From UBA8752 sp964223495 (GTDB lineage Bacteria > Bacteroidota > Bacteroidia > Flavobacteriales_D > Sanyastnellaceae): a DNA stretch of 23,248 bases. The stretch is from contig CAXQGL010000014.1 of the NCBI GenBank assembly GCA_964223495.1, positions 1 to 23,248 of the forward strand, in the 5' to 3' direction. Of the stretch, positions 7,552 to 15,561 are shown piece after piece. The position numbers and the translations under genes are program-made. The notes below the pieces were generated by a model. The model searched no databases, had not been told where the DNA came from, and saw nothing but the letters and a program-made list of their open reading frames with translations. How positions within the stretch are numbered: position 1 is the stretch's first letter; every line of letters begins with the position of its first letter.

Positions 7552-8502
7552 TCAGGCGCCAATGGGCTCCCGGTTCAGGCGCGATGCCATCATGGTGTCG
7601 ACCAGCTGAGGGAGGTCCACTTTCGGGGACCAGCCCCAATCCATGCGCGCCATGCTGTCGTCGAGGGCATTCGGCCAGCCTGCCGCAATCTCCTGACGGA
7701 AGTCAGGAATGCACGAATAGGCGAAATCCGGGACGTGGCGGCAAATTTCCCGGAACAGCTCCTCCGGGCTGAAGGACATCGCCTGGATGTTGTAGGCCTC
7801 CGTGCACCTCAGGGCGTCAAGAGGGCTGGACATGATGCCCAAGGCGGCATGAACGGCATCGTCCATGTGCATCATGGGCAACACTTCGCCGGCTTCGAGG
7901 AAGCAGCGATAGGGCTCAGCCCCTTCCAGATGATCGAAGACCTCGACCGCATAGTCGGTGGTGCCCCCTCCCGGAGGGGCGAGGGTGCCGATCAGGCCCG
8001 GATAACGCACACTGCGCACGTCGACGCCCTTGTTTTTCCGGTACCAGGCACACCAATGCTCCCCGGCATTCTTGCTGATGCCATAGACCGTGGCGGGCAG
8101 TCGGTGTCCGTACTGGGCGGCTACAGGTCCCGACCCGGGGCCGAACACGGCAATGGAGCTCGGCCAAAACACCTGCCGGATGCCCTCCATAGAAGCGGAA
8201 ACCTCCAACACGTTGAGGAGCCCCCTCATGTTGAGGTCCCAAGCCCATTGAGGGTCCTGCTCTCCCTTGGCACTCAGCGCCGCGGCCAGGTGATGGACAT
8301 GGGTCACGCGATGGGTACCCAGCCGGTCCGCGAGGTCCGTGCGATCGCACACATCGATGTTCTCAAAAGGCAGATCCAGCAGGTCGGGGTAAGTGGGGGG
8401 CTTGATGTCCATGAGGACCAAGCGTTCCCCGGCATGTTTCAGGGACAAGGCCAATTCGGTGCCCAGTTGACCTGAGGCTCCGATGATGCAGTGAAGGTCC
8501 AT
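7552..8502 (-). CDS. SDR-type L-threonine 3-dehydrogenase
   Basis: An NAD-dependent oxidoreductase of the short-chain/epimerase superfamily that oxidises L-threonine to 2-amino-3-ketobutyrate, distinct from the zinc-dependent Tdh. The ATG at 8502 gives 316 residues and places the Rossmann glycine motif 'GASGQLG' at residue 8, as in Flavobacterium homologues; ATG 8508 or GTG 8514 would add two or four residues. The family signature is very clear: 'FWPSSIAVFGP', the catalytic 'TVYGISK' Tyr-x3-Lys, 'RYPGLIG', 'PPGGGTTDYAVEVF', 'MMHMDDA', and the C-terminal 'DFRQEIAAGWP' then 'DDSMARMDWGW'. It is divergent from the QueA-family gene across a 58-base gap, and is the first gene of a minus-strand group ending in cysS and the M28 lipoprotein. 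Confidence 0.93.
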   Translation of the reverse strand: MDLHCIIGASGQLGTELALSLKHAGERLVLMDIKPPTYPDLLDLPFENIDVCDRTDLADRLGTHRVTHVHHLAAALSAKGEQDPQWAWDLNMRGLLNVLEVSASMEGIRQVFWPSSIAVFGPGSGPVAAQYGHRLPATVYGISKNAGEHWCAWYRKNKGVDVRSVRYPGLIGTLAPPGGGTTDYAVEVFDHLEGAEPYRCFLEAGEVLPMMHMDDAVHAALGIMSSPLDALRCTEAYNIQAMSFSPEELFREICRHVPDFAYSCIPDFRQEIAAGWPNALDDSMARMDWGWSPKVDLPQLVDTMMASRLNREPIGA

Positions 8503-8560
8503 TGCCATCCGCACAAATATGCGCAGGATGTAGCTTGCATGCGTGGTCCGTTTATGAACG

Positions 8561-9715
8561 ATGACCGAGATGGATTTCGATTACGTTTTGCCTGAGGCAT
8601 TGATCGCCAAGCACCCGCCGGCAAGGCGGGAGGAGGCGCGCTTGCTGCATGTGGCGCAGGCCGGGGTGACCGACCGTTCAATTGTGGATTTGCCCGACCT
8701 GTTGCCCGGCGGGGGAGCCCTCTGGGTCAATGAGACCCGTGTCCTTCACGCGCGGTTGATGGCGGTCAAGCCGACGGGCGGCGTTCTGGAGTTGCTCCTG
8801 CTCGAGCCTGCGGACATGCCTGTGGAGCAGGCCCTTTCGTCCACCTCTCCCGTGATCTGGAATGCCATGGTGGGCGGAGCGAAGAAGTGGAAATCCGGCC
8901 CGCTCTCCATACCCGACAGCGGCGTCGACCTCATGGTCGAGCGCGAGGGCGATGGTTTGCGTTTCAGTTGGCAGGGCGACGAGGATTTCGGAGGAGTGCT
9001 CGACCGTCTCGGCCGGATTCCCCTTCCACCTTACATGAAAAGGGATGCAGAGGCCGAGGACACCGAGCGGTACCAGACTGTTTTTGCGAGGTTGCCGGGG
9101 AGCGTGGCTGCTCCAACGGCTGGATTGCACCTGACCAAGGCCATGCTGGCCACCCTTGGGGAGAAGGGGACCAGGCTCGGCAAGGTGACGCTCCATGTGG
9201 GGGTCGGAACGTTCAAACCCCTATCGGGTGACCCCACTGCCCATGTCATGCACGGAGAGCGTTGCATTGTCTCGAGGGATGGACTGGCCATGCTGGCAGA
9301 GGACAGGGAGTTGACCGCAGTCGGAACCACTACGCTGAGAACGCTGGAGAGTCTTTACTGGCTGGCCAGCCGCTGGCGTGAAGAAGGCAAGGGTCCGGAG
9401 CAGGACATTCCACAGTGGGTGCACCGCGAGGTCCGCGACCCTTTCGACGGGTTTCCTGCCGCCATGGGTTGGCTGCTTGAGCGGATGCAAGGCCAGCAGC
9501 AATTGGAATTCGTCACACACCTGATGGTGGTGCCGGGATACCGGGTGCGCTCCGCAAGGCGGCTGTTGACCAATTTCCATATGCCCAAGAGCACCTTGCT
9601 GTGCATCGTCGAGGCCATGGTCGGGCCGGGATGGCGGGACGCTTATGCCCACGCCGTCGAGCAGAAGTACCGTTTTCTCAGTTACGGCGACGCCTGCCTG
9701 CTGGAGCGCGCTTGA
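8561..9715 (+). CDS. queA: QueA-family S-adenosylmethionine:tRNA ribosyltransferase-isomerase
   Basis: The family transfers and isomerises the ribosyl part of S-adenosylmethionine onto 7-aminomethyl-7-deazaguanine in tRNA, giving epoxyqueuosine. The 384-residue protein starts with 'DYVLPEALIAKHP' and carries the core motifs 'AAPTAGLHLT', 'HVGVGTFKPL', 'HVMHGERC', 'GTTTLRTLESL', 'TNFHMPKSTLL' and 'YRFLSYGDACLL'. It is longer than classic QueA (about 345-350 residues), and 'HLMVVPGY' replaces the usual 'LFITPGY'. It therefore resembles the second, longer QueA-like paralogue found in many Bacteroidota, and its exact activity is less certain. No other queuosine gene is nearby. ATG 8561 is chosen; ATG 8570 would also fit. 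It is a single-gene unit, divergent from the dehydrogenase and convergent with the PpiD-like gene. Confidence 0.88.
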   Translation: MTEMDFDYVLPEALIAKHPPARREEARLLHVAQAGVTDRSIVDLPDLLPGGGALWVNETRVLHARLMAVKPTGGVLELLLLEPADMPVEQALSSTSPVIWNAMVGGAKKWKSGPLSIPDSGVDLMVEREGDGLRFSWQGDEDFGGVLDRLGRIPLPPYMKRDAEAEDTERYQTVFARLPGSVAAPTAGLHLTKAMLATLGEKGTRLGKVTLHVGVGTFKPLSGDPTAHVMHGERCIVSRDGLAMLAEDRELTAVGTTTLRTLESLYWLASRWREEGKGPEQDIPQWVHREVRDPFDGFPAAMGWLLERMQGQQQLEFVTHLMVVPGYRVRSARRLLTNFHMPKSTLLCIVEAMVGPGWRDAYAHAVEQKYRFLSYGDACLLERA

Positions 9716-9739
9716 GCACTTCAACCGGCAGGCGTCGTC
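9686..9739. repeat. inverted repeat at the convergent queA / ppiD-like gene ends
   Basis: An 11-bp perfect inverted repeat (cgacgcctgcc with ggcaggcgtcg), extended to 13 bp with one G-T pair on the plus strand. The arms are at 9686-9698 and 9727-9739, separated by 28 bases. The left arm is inside the last codons of the QueA-family gene. Neither side has a T run, so this is at best a Rho-type or RNA-stabilising hairpin for the two converging transcripts. Confidence 0.4.
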
Positions 9740-9761
9740 CTGCTCTGAACCAGGATGAGGA

Positions 9762-11861
9762 TCAGCCCCCCTGACGGAGGTCTTCCACGTCAGCTTTTTC
9801 CTGGATGGCATTGGAGAGGCGGATGGGGGATCCGCTGCTCAGGGGGAGGTTCCGGAAATAGGTCCGGTCATTGAGTCCCTTCACCTCTGTGGCGAAATCA
9901 CCGCTGGCCTCCACTTCGTTGCGGGTCACCGGAGCGATGACCCAGATACCATTGACACCCTTGATGGGCTCGCTGATGACATTGAGCGGCAATGAGAATG
10001 CGGCGCCTACCACGGCAGGCTCAGGAGCACCGCCGGCACCGCTGATGCTCGGCGACTTCAGGCTGACCGAACTCGCAGTACGGACCTGGTCTCCAGCTAG
10101 CTCTGCAATCTCCTCAAGGGTGCTGCCACGCATCAGTTCGGTGTACTGCTCGGCCTTCTTCTCCTTGATGGCACCGGCACGCATCGCATCCTCGACATTT
10201 TCGAATGGCGGCTCTCCGGCCTCTTTGACGTTCACGAGACAGGCAATGACATAGTTCCCATCAATTTGGAAGGGATTCGAGACGTCACCGATTTCGGCAC
10301 CGTATGCCCAGCCCACGACTTCAGCAGCCTGAGACATGCCGGTAATGGCGGCTGATCCGGATTGAACGTTGCGTGCTTCCACAATGGCGTAGCCCATGGT
10401 GTCTGCGGCATTGCGGAAGGACGCCACATCCCCGTTCTCGATGACGAAGTTCATGGCCGTCTCCTCGGCTTCCTTGGCTGTGGCATCAGAAATGGCCACA
10501 CTGCGGTCGATGCGCTGGACCGTGATGGCCTCGGAGGTCCACTGTTGGTCGAGCACCTCGATGAGGTGCAGGCCGTAGTTGGTTTTGGCGGTACCAATCT
10601 TGCCCACCCGATTGTCGAAGCAGAAGTCCTCGAAGGCCTTGACCATCCGGCCACGGCGGAATTCGTACTCGCCACCGGTGGCTTTCGACCCGGGGTCCTC
10701 ACTGTGCTTGTTCACGAGGTCCGCAAAATCGTCACCTGCGCGTAGGCGGCGCTTGAGGGAGTCGGCACGCGCCTCGAGGACGGCCAATTTGGAATCGTCG
10801 TTGATGTCGTCCGTCTTGAGCAGGATGTGGCGGCACTTCACGGTACTGTCCGGCACGGCATCCTTCGAGATCACCTTGTCGAGCCGAATGGATTCTCCTT
10901 CGAAATAAGGACCGACGATGTCGCCGACAGAAGCGGCTTCCAGCTTCGCTGCTTGGCTCTCCTGATCGAGGGCGGGGCCGACGATCTCAAAGACATTGGT
11001 CTCGCCCGTGAGGCCATTGGCAGCGAGGAAGGCGCTGTCATTCTCCGCCTCTCCCCATTGGGTGCTCCACAGGGTGAACTGGCTCTCTGAACGTTCCCTG
11101 TCATCGAAACTGGCGGTCAGGGGAATGCGGATGTACTCGACATCGCGTCCCGCCTGTTGGGCGTATTGTGCATCGCCCTTGTGCTCGCGGTAGTACGCCC
11201 GCACATCGGCATCGGCCACTTCGACATCCCCATCAGGAATGGTGGTATAGCGCTTCAGGACATAGCGGAAATCCACCTTTTCCTCATTGTTGAGGAATTC
11301 GCGCTTGCCCTCGAGCGTATTCGCCGCGAGACCGGCCTTGACGAGGCCATCGAACTTCTCGCGCATGCGCTTCTGGCTGATGACCCGCGCGTAGCCGGCA
11401 TACTGCGCCTTTCCGGCGGGATCAGAGAACATGGTGCTGAAGGTCTGCTTCCAGTTCTGCTTCTGTTCCTCGGTAACCTGTCCACCGTAGAAGGTGCGGG
11501 AGACCCATGGCGACACATAGTCCCCGTAACGGATGTCATCGAACTCGTCCTTCGTGAGCCCGAGTCCGAGCGCGTCGAAGTTGTCGCCATAAAGGCGTTC
11601 GGTCAGGATGTCACCCCAGACCTCATTCTGGGCGGCATTGTCATCAGTGTAGGTAAAGAGATTCTTGCGCTCCTGGACCTTGGTACGGTACTCGAGGAAG
11701 GAAATGTCACTTCCGTTGACGGAGCCCGCAGCCTGACTGCCGGGGTTGTTCCCGAACAGGGCGATCACGGCGTCATAGGGGACAAGGAAACTCAACATGC
11801 CCAAGCCGATGAGGGTCAGGAGCAGGGTCTGGCGGTTGCGGATGCTTTCGATCACGCCCAT
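9762..11861 (-). CDS. PpiD-like membrane-anchored parvulin peptidylprolyl isomerase
   Basis: A 699-residue periplasmic folding factor held in the inner membrane. The N-terminus 'MGVIESIRNRQTLLLTLIGLG' has the short cytoplasmic basic segment and single TM helix (about 12-35) typical of PpiD/SurA-like proteins. A long SurA_N-like helical region follows (about 45-340). The parvulin domain is at about 340-437, with 'CRHILLKT' (H345), 'DDFADLVNKHSEDPGSKATGGEYEFRRGRMV' and the closing 'NYGLHLIEVL'. A further C-terminal region of about 260 residues includes a second, poorly conserved PPIase-like segment. It is the last gene of the long minus-strand run and probably helps fold outer-membrane proteins, in keeping with the LptC and barrel genes upstream. 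Confidence 0.88.
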   Translation of the reverse strand: MGVIESIRNRQTLLLTLIGLGMLSFLVPYDAVIALFGNNPGSQAAGSVNGSDISFLEYRTKVQERKNLFTYTDDNAAQNEVWGDILTERLYGDNFDALGLGLTKDEFDDIRYGDYVSPWVSRTFYGGQVTEEQKQNWKQTFSTMFSDPAGKAQYAGYARVISQKRMREKFDGLVKAGLAANTLEGKREFLNNEEKVDFRYVLKRYTTIPDGDVEVADADVRAYYREHKGDAQYAQQAGRDVEYIRIPLTASFDDRERSESQFTLWSTQWGEAENDSAFLAANGLTGETNVFEIVGPALDQESQAAKLEAASVGDIVGPYFEGESIRLDKVISKDAVPDSTVKCRHILLKTDDINDDSKLAVLEARADSLKRRLRAGDDFADLVNKHSEDPGSKATGGEYEFRRGRMVKAFEDFCFDNRVGKIGTAKTNYGLHLIEVLDQQWTSEAITVQRIDRSVAISDATAKEAEETAMNFVIENGDVASFRNAADTMGYAIVEARNVQSGSAAITGMSQAAEVVGWAYGAEIGDVSNPFQIDGNYVIACLVNVKEAGEPPFENVEDAMRAGAIKEKKAEQYTELMRGSTLEEIAELAGDQVRTASSVSLKSPSISGAGGAPEPAVVGAAFSLPLNVISEPIKGVNGIWVIAPVTRNEVEASGDFATEVKGLNDRTYFRNLPLSSGSPIRLSNAIQEKADVEDLRQGG

Positions 11862-11884
11862 GGCGGCAGAATTTTTGTGGTTCG

Positions 11885-11892
11885 CGAAGATA
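11885..11892 (-). promoter_or_regulatory. candidate -7 element for the PpiD-like gene
   Basis: The minus strand reads TATCTTCG, matching TAnnTTTG at 7 of 8 positions, 24 bases before the PpiD-like ATG. It lies immediately after the hairpin that spans the upstream stop codon. Together they would let the PpiD-like gene be transcribed separately from the operon. No clear -33 TTG was found. Confidence 0.25.
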
Positions 11893-11895
11893 CAC

Positions 11896-11932
11896 AGAGC
11901 CTGCGGTACGGCGTCAGCCCTCCGCAGGCTCT
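11896..11932 (-). other. stem-loop spanning the stop codon of the CNNM-type gene
   Basis: A perfect 11-bp inverted repeat, AGAGCCTGCGG (11896-11906) with CCGCAGGCTCT (11922-11932), has a 15-base loop holding the TGA stop of the CNNM-type gene. One arm encodes the protein's last residues (KEPAE). The minus-strand 3' side is CTGTGTATC with no T run, so it may be a partial terminator or an RNA-processing/stability element between this gene and the PpiD-like gene. Confidence 0.55.
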
Positions 11933-13230
11933 TTTCTCAATACCTCGATCAGGACGATGCGGGCACCATCCACGCGGGTGACCAGCACGGAATGACCGTC
12001 CAATTCCAGCCGCTCCCCCTCGGCCGGGATTTCCTCCGTATGGTGCAGGACCAAACCGCCCAAAGTCTCATAAGCCTCGTTTTCCGGGAGGTTCAGGTTG
12101 AAGCGGTGATTGAGGTCATCCACTTCGTGGCGGGCGCTGAATCGGTAGTGATCCGGGCCCAGCTCCATTTCGACGAGGGCTTCGTTGTCATGCTCGTCCT
12201 CGATGTCCCCGATGAGTTCCTCCACGATGTCCTCCATGGTGAGGATGCCGGATGTGCCACCATATTCATCAACGACCACGGCAAGGTGACGCTTGCGTCG
12301 GATGAACTCGGTGAGAATGTCCTGCGCGCCCATGGGTTCCGGCACGATGATGGTTGGATGCAGATACCGCGCCAATTCCGTGCCCATCGCCGGCTCCCCC
12401 TTTTCAACGGACCGTCGCAGGAGATCCTTGGAGTGCACATAGCCGATCACATGGTCGATGGATTCCCTGTAGATGACCACCTTGCTCAAACCCGTATCGG
12501 CGAAACAGCGGTCGAGTTCCTCCAGCGTTGCGGAAGCCTCGAGGGCGACAATCTCGTTTCGGGGCACCAGGCAATCCCGCGCCTTGAGGCTCGAGAAATC
12601 CAGGGCATTCTGCAGAATCTGAAGTTCGTTGTCCAAAGTGGTTTCTTCTTCCGAGACGAGCCGCTCGTTTAGGTTTCGGACGAAATCATCCAGATCGACC
12701 GAGCCGAGCTGGTCCAACTTGCCATCGTCCCGCTGCTTTCCGAGGAAGAGCCGGCTCAAGGCGAGCACCACCTGCGCCAACGGCCAGAGCAGGGTGTAAA
12801 CGACCGCCAGCGGCAAGGAGAAGAACCGCAACCACCGGTTGGGGTCCCCATGAAAAAAACTCTTGGGCAGAAACTCGGCGGTAATGAGCACCACGACCGT
12901 GGCGATGGCCGTCTGGGTGGCCAGGGCTGCGAAAGGATGCGCAGCCGATTCCCAACCGGGCACACCGAAAAGTTGTTGCGCGATGAGCGCACCGGACTCC
13001 AGACCGAAGATGACGAGGGCGAGGTTGTTGCCCACCAGCATGGAGGCGATGAACCTTTCCGGCTTCCGAAGCAGGTATTCGACCAGGCGCCCCGCCCATT
13101 CACCCTGATTTCGGTCCAGCTCAGCCTGCAGCCTGTTGGCTGAGACATACGCGATCTCCATACCGGAAAAGAAGGCCGAGGCCAACAGGGCTGAAATGAG
13201 CAGGAGAAATGACGATGGGTCGGGGTCCAT
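11914..13230 (-). CDS. CNNM/CorC-type membrane protein with CBS pair
   Basis: A 438-residue protein of the 'hemolysin/CorC/GldE' superfamily, whose better-studied members act in divalent metal (magnesium or cobalt) efflux. The N-terminal DUF21/CNNM domain (about 1-170) has several membrane helices with 'SAFFSGMEIAYVS' (17-30), 'MLVGNNLALVIFG' (64-76) and 'ITAEFLPKSFF' (116-126). The CBS pair (about 215-345) contains 'LVPRNEIVAL' and 'RHLAVVVDEYGGTSGILTMEDIVEELIGDI' (314-343). The CorC_HlyC domain (about 355-432) closes it. It is a paralogue of the GldE half of the fusion gene upstream in the same run, but has no GldD part. A 58-base gap separates it from the small membrane protein gene. A hairpin covers its stop codon. 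Confidence 0.9.
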   Translation of the reverse strand: MDPDPSSFLLLISALLASAFFSGMEIAYVSANRLQAELDRNQGEWAGRLVEYLLRKPERFIASMLVGNNLALVIFGLESGALIAQQLFGVPGWESAAHPFAALATQTAIATVVVLITAEFLPKSFFHGDPNRWLRFFSLPLAVVYTLLWPLAQVVLALSRLFLGKQRDDGKLDQLGSVDLDDFVRNLNERLVSEEETTLDNELQILQNALDFSSLKARDCLVPRNEIVALEASATLEELDRCFADTGLSKVVIYRESIDHVIGYVHSKDLLRRSVEKGEPAMGTELARYLHPTIIVPEPMGAQDILTEFIRRKRHLAVVVDEYGGTSGILTMEDIVEELIGDIEDEHDNEALVEMELGPDHYRFSARHEVDDLNHRFNLNLPENEAYETLGGLVLHHTEEIPAEGERLELDGHSVLVTRVDGARIVLIEVLRKEPAEG

Positions 13231-13288
13231 GGAAAAGGCGGTGAAGCCAATTTAGGCGTTGGGCAGTGCGTTTGACATCAATCGCGGA

Positions 13289-13501
13289 TCAACCCCGGGA
13301 ATCTTCTTCACCGCTCGCCTGCAGTTTGCGGCGCAGCCCCCTGCGTGTCAGGTACCATGCCCCGGCGATGCCCGGAAAGACCAGGACGGATTTTCCGGTG
13401 TCCCAACCCGCAGTGTAAATGTGCTGACCGGCATAGAGCAGCGCAACGAGGGCAATCACGCCCCAGAGGCGTTCGGCGATCAGGTGGATGTGGTGGCTCA
13501 T
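13289..13501 (-). CDS. small predicted membrane protein
   Basis: A 70-residue protein with two hydrophobic segments (about residues 12-31 and 38-51) and a basic tail (TRRGLRRK). It is presumably a two-pass inner-membrane protein with both ends in the cytoplasm. It is not recognised as a named family. It is kept as a real gene because its ATG overlaps the lptC stop in an ATGA junction (13498-13501), and small membrane ORFs at this place are seen in related Bacteroidota clusters. Function unknown; a link to LPS export or the CNNM transporter is only positional. Confidence 0.65.
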   Translation of the reverse strand: MSHHIHLIAERLWGVIALVALLYAGQHIYTAGWDTGKSVLVFPGIAGAWYLTRRGLRRKLQASGEEDSRG

Positions 13502-14058
13502 GGTGCGCTGTCCGTGGTGTCCACGAGGAAAATACCAGTGGGCTTGAGAATACGGTAGCGCTGGAAGCGGGCATCGGATTCGAGTCCGGTCCCGCGCAAC
13601 GTCCCCTCCGGAGTCCGCACCTCTACAGGCGCTGTCGTGTGGACCCGATCACTGTCCGCACTCCAATAGAGCAGTTCCGTGTGCAGCGTATCCTGTTCTG
13701 CGCCGCGCAGGACAACTGAACCCCTCGCCTCGAGGAACCGGGTCTCTTCTTCGAAAATGCCGCGCTCGGCAGACAATTGGGCATCCACCCATCCGGAATC
13801 GGAGAGGACCTGCAGCTTGAATCCACCCTCGACCTCCCAGACCGGCGGCTCCTCGGAGGAACGGGTCATGTGGGCCGCTTCCAACCTGTGCGTCAGAAGC
13901 CCGTCGTCACTGTATTCAAGGGTGGCGCCATCCAGCACCTGTGAAGGACCACCGAGCGTTTCGAAATCCGCCACCGTACCCAGGTCATTCCGGCAGCCGG
14001 CCAGAGCGATCCAGCTCAGGAACGGAGCCCAGAGCAATAGCCGGTAGGAATCCGTCAA
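13498..14058 (-). CDS. lptC: LPS export periplasmic protein LptC
   Basis: LptC is the single-span or lipid-anchored subunit that passes lipopolysaccharide from the LptBFG transporter to the LptA bridge. The 186-residue product has 'VLDGATLEYSDDGLLTHRLEA', 'VEGGFKLQVL', a disulphide-free beta-jellyroll with 'LSAERGIFEEETRFLEARGSVVL', and 'LHTELLYWSADSDRVHT', all matching the LptC/OstA pattern. The start is taken as TTG at 14058, which overlaps the TGA of the upstream TPR gene (TTGA) and gives a clean lipoprotein signal with 'ALAGC' and Cys22. A GTG at 14091 would add 11 charged residues in front of the signal. A Cys-anchored LptC is common in Bacteroidota. The stop overlaps the next gene in an ATGA junction. 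Confidence 0.87.
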   Translation of the reverse strand: MTDSYRLLLWAPFLSWIALAGCRNDLGTVADFETLGGPSQVLDGATLEYSDDGLLTHRLEAAHMTRSSEEPPVWEVEGGFKLQVLSDSGWVDAQLSAERGIFEEETRFLEARGSVVLRGAEQDTLHTELLYWSADSDRVHTTAPVEVRTPEGTLRGTGLESDARFQRYRILKPTGIFLVDTTDSAP

Positions 14059-15446
14059 GGTTTGCGGGCCTTGGTGGTCTCCCCGAGGCACTTCACCGTG
14101 ATCTCCTTGCCTTCATCGATACCGTAGGTGAACAGGTCGTCCACGGTGGGATACTGCCTCTGGACCTGTGCAATCTTGGTATTGGCCTTCCCGGCTACTT
14201 CACCGTCAACGTTTTTGGCGCGCTGGTAGTAGTCCGTGGCCAACCAGTAAACCTCACGGCCCTGAAGGGGGCTGTCCGAGCATGAGCCCACCATGGAGGC
14301 GATGGCATCACCGATGAGCAGGTAGGGCTCACCATTGCCCGGATCGGCCTTGGCGGCCCGGCGGGCATACCGCATGCACTTGGACACCTGACCTGCATTC
14401 TTGGCGACTTGACCGGCCTTCATGAGGTTCCGGGCCAGCTTGGGACAATCCCCACACAGCTCGACGGATTCCTCGAAATAGGGAAGGGCTGCGGAATAGT
14501 CGCCTTTCTTGGAGAGCTGGATTCCGATGCTGTATGCCGCGTCGGCATTCTTGTCGACCGCATAGACCGCTTCCGCCACGGGAAGGAAAATGTCATTGTC
14601 GGTGCAGTTCTTTTCGTTGAGCAGGCGCAGGGTCTTCTTCTTGATCTCGATGTCCTCCGGAGCTGCATCCAGCTTCTTGGTCAGTACGGGCACCATGTCC
14701 TCGCAATTGGCCACCTGAACGAAGATTTCATCGAGGTTCTTCTGGGTGGTGGCATACTTCTCCGCACCGACACTGTCGGCGGCTGCGATTTCACGCTGTC
14801 GACCGGCTTCGATGAAATCGCTCAGTCTCAGGTATTCATTGAGCAGGTCTCCGATGGCGGTTTCCTTGGCTTCTGCACCCTCGGCGCCATTCAGGGCCTC
14901 GACGAGCAAACCGTAGTAGCCGTTGAGCACAGCGGCGTCGGCCTTGTCCTCCAGACAGGCAATGGCCTCCTCGAACATCGGCCGGGCTTCCATGGCTGCG
15001 CGCTTGTTCAGGCTGGTCCAATCCATTGCTTTACGTGCGAGGACCTCGCAGCCATTGTTGGGCTTCTTCGAGGTGGTGGGGAAGTGCTCGATGCGCAGGT
15101 CATAGAACGTGAAGACACTGTCGCGCAGCGCAAGGGCCGTGGCGTTGTCCTTGGCCTTGATGGCGGCCTTCATCCGACGCTTGAGCAGGTTGATGCCCTT
15201 GATGTACATATTCTGGGACACCTTCGGCGGGCAGACACTGCAGGCCTGTTGCCAGAAGGGGTAGGCATCCACGTAGTTCTTCTGCTTGTAGTAGGTCTCG
15301 TAAAGGCTGAGGTTTTCCTTGCAGGCGGCCTGCTGCTCGGGAGTGTCCCCATACTTGCTGTCGTCCTGTCCCATCACGGAGGATGCGAGGATCAACAGGA
15401 GGATGGCGGCGATGCTGTGCGTGAGGAGGGCAATGCGGGTCATCAT
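14055..15446 (-). CDS. secreted tetratricopeptide-repeat protein
   Basis: A 463-residue exported protein with a signal peptide at about residues 1-26 (ILLLILASSVMG) and predicted cleavage just before Gln27. The rest is helical and TPR-like, for example 'YYKQKNYVDAYPFWQQACSVCPP' (about 52-74) and 'LSKKGDYSAALPYFEESVELCGDCP' near 320-345. Both of these repeats contain a C-x2-C-P motif, so disulphide bonds are likely in the periplasm. ATG 15446 and ATG 15443 are both possible starts. A strong TAnnTTTG-type element lies 66 bases upstream, suggesting a promoter inside the run. Its stop overlaps the lptC start. Proteins of this type sit before lptC in many Flavobacteriales; the role is unproven but is likely envelope-related. 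Confidence 0.85.
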   Translation of the reverse strand: MMTRIALLTHSIAAILLLILASSVMGQDDSKYGDTPEQQAACKENLSLYETYYKQKNYVDAYPFWQQACSVCPPKVSQNMYIKGINLLKRRMKAAIKAKDNATALALRDSVFTFYDLRIEHFPTTSKKPNNGCEVLARKAMDWTSLNKRAAMEARPMFEEAIACLEDKADAAVLNGYYGLLVEALNGAEGAEAKETAIGDLLNEYLRLSDFIEAGRQREIAAADSVGAEKYATTQKNLDEIFVQVANCEDMVPVLTKKLDAAPEDIEIKKKTLRLLNEKNCTDNDIFLPVAEAVYAVDKNADAAYSIGIQLSKKGDYSAALPYFEESVELCGDCPKLARNLMKAGQVAKNAGQVSKCMRYARRAAKADPGNGEPYLLIGDAIASMVGSCSDSPLQGREVYWLATDYYQRAKNVDGEVAGKANTKIAQVQRQYPTVDDLFTYGIDEGKEITVKCLGETTKARKP

Positions 15447-15511
15447 ATTTCGGCTTCTGTCAGCTCTTCAATCAAGGACCGGGCCAAAAGGTTCGGCACC
15501 GTTCGGGCCGG

Positions 15512-15519
15512 CAAAAATA
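15512..15519 (-). promoter_or_regulatory. -7 promoter element before the secreted TPR gene
   Basis: The minus strand reads TATTTTTG, an exact TAnnTTTG match, in the 115-base gap between the outer-membrane protein gene and the TPR gene. The following bases CCGGCCC are the same as those after the HU promoter element at 21252. A TTG lies 12 bases upstream, closer than the usual -33 spacing. It would start a transcript for TPR-lptC and downstream genes. Confidence 0.45.
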
Positions 15520-15561
15520 GCGGAAGCACTTCAACTGCGCAGGAAGAAGTGCACGGGGCGT

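Noticed and set aside
7477..8475. Open frame of 332 codons on the plus strand
   Set aside because: Antisense to the L-threonine dehydrogenase, which matches its family across its full length.
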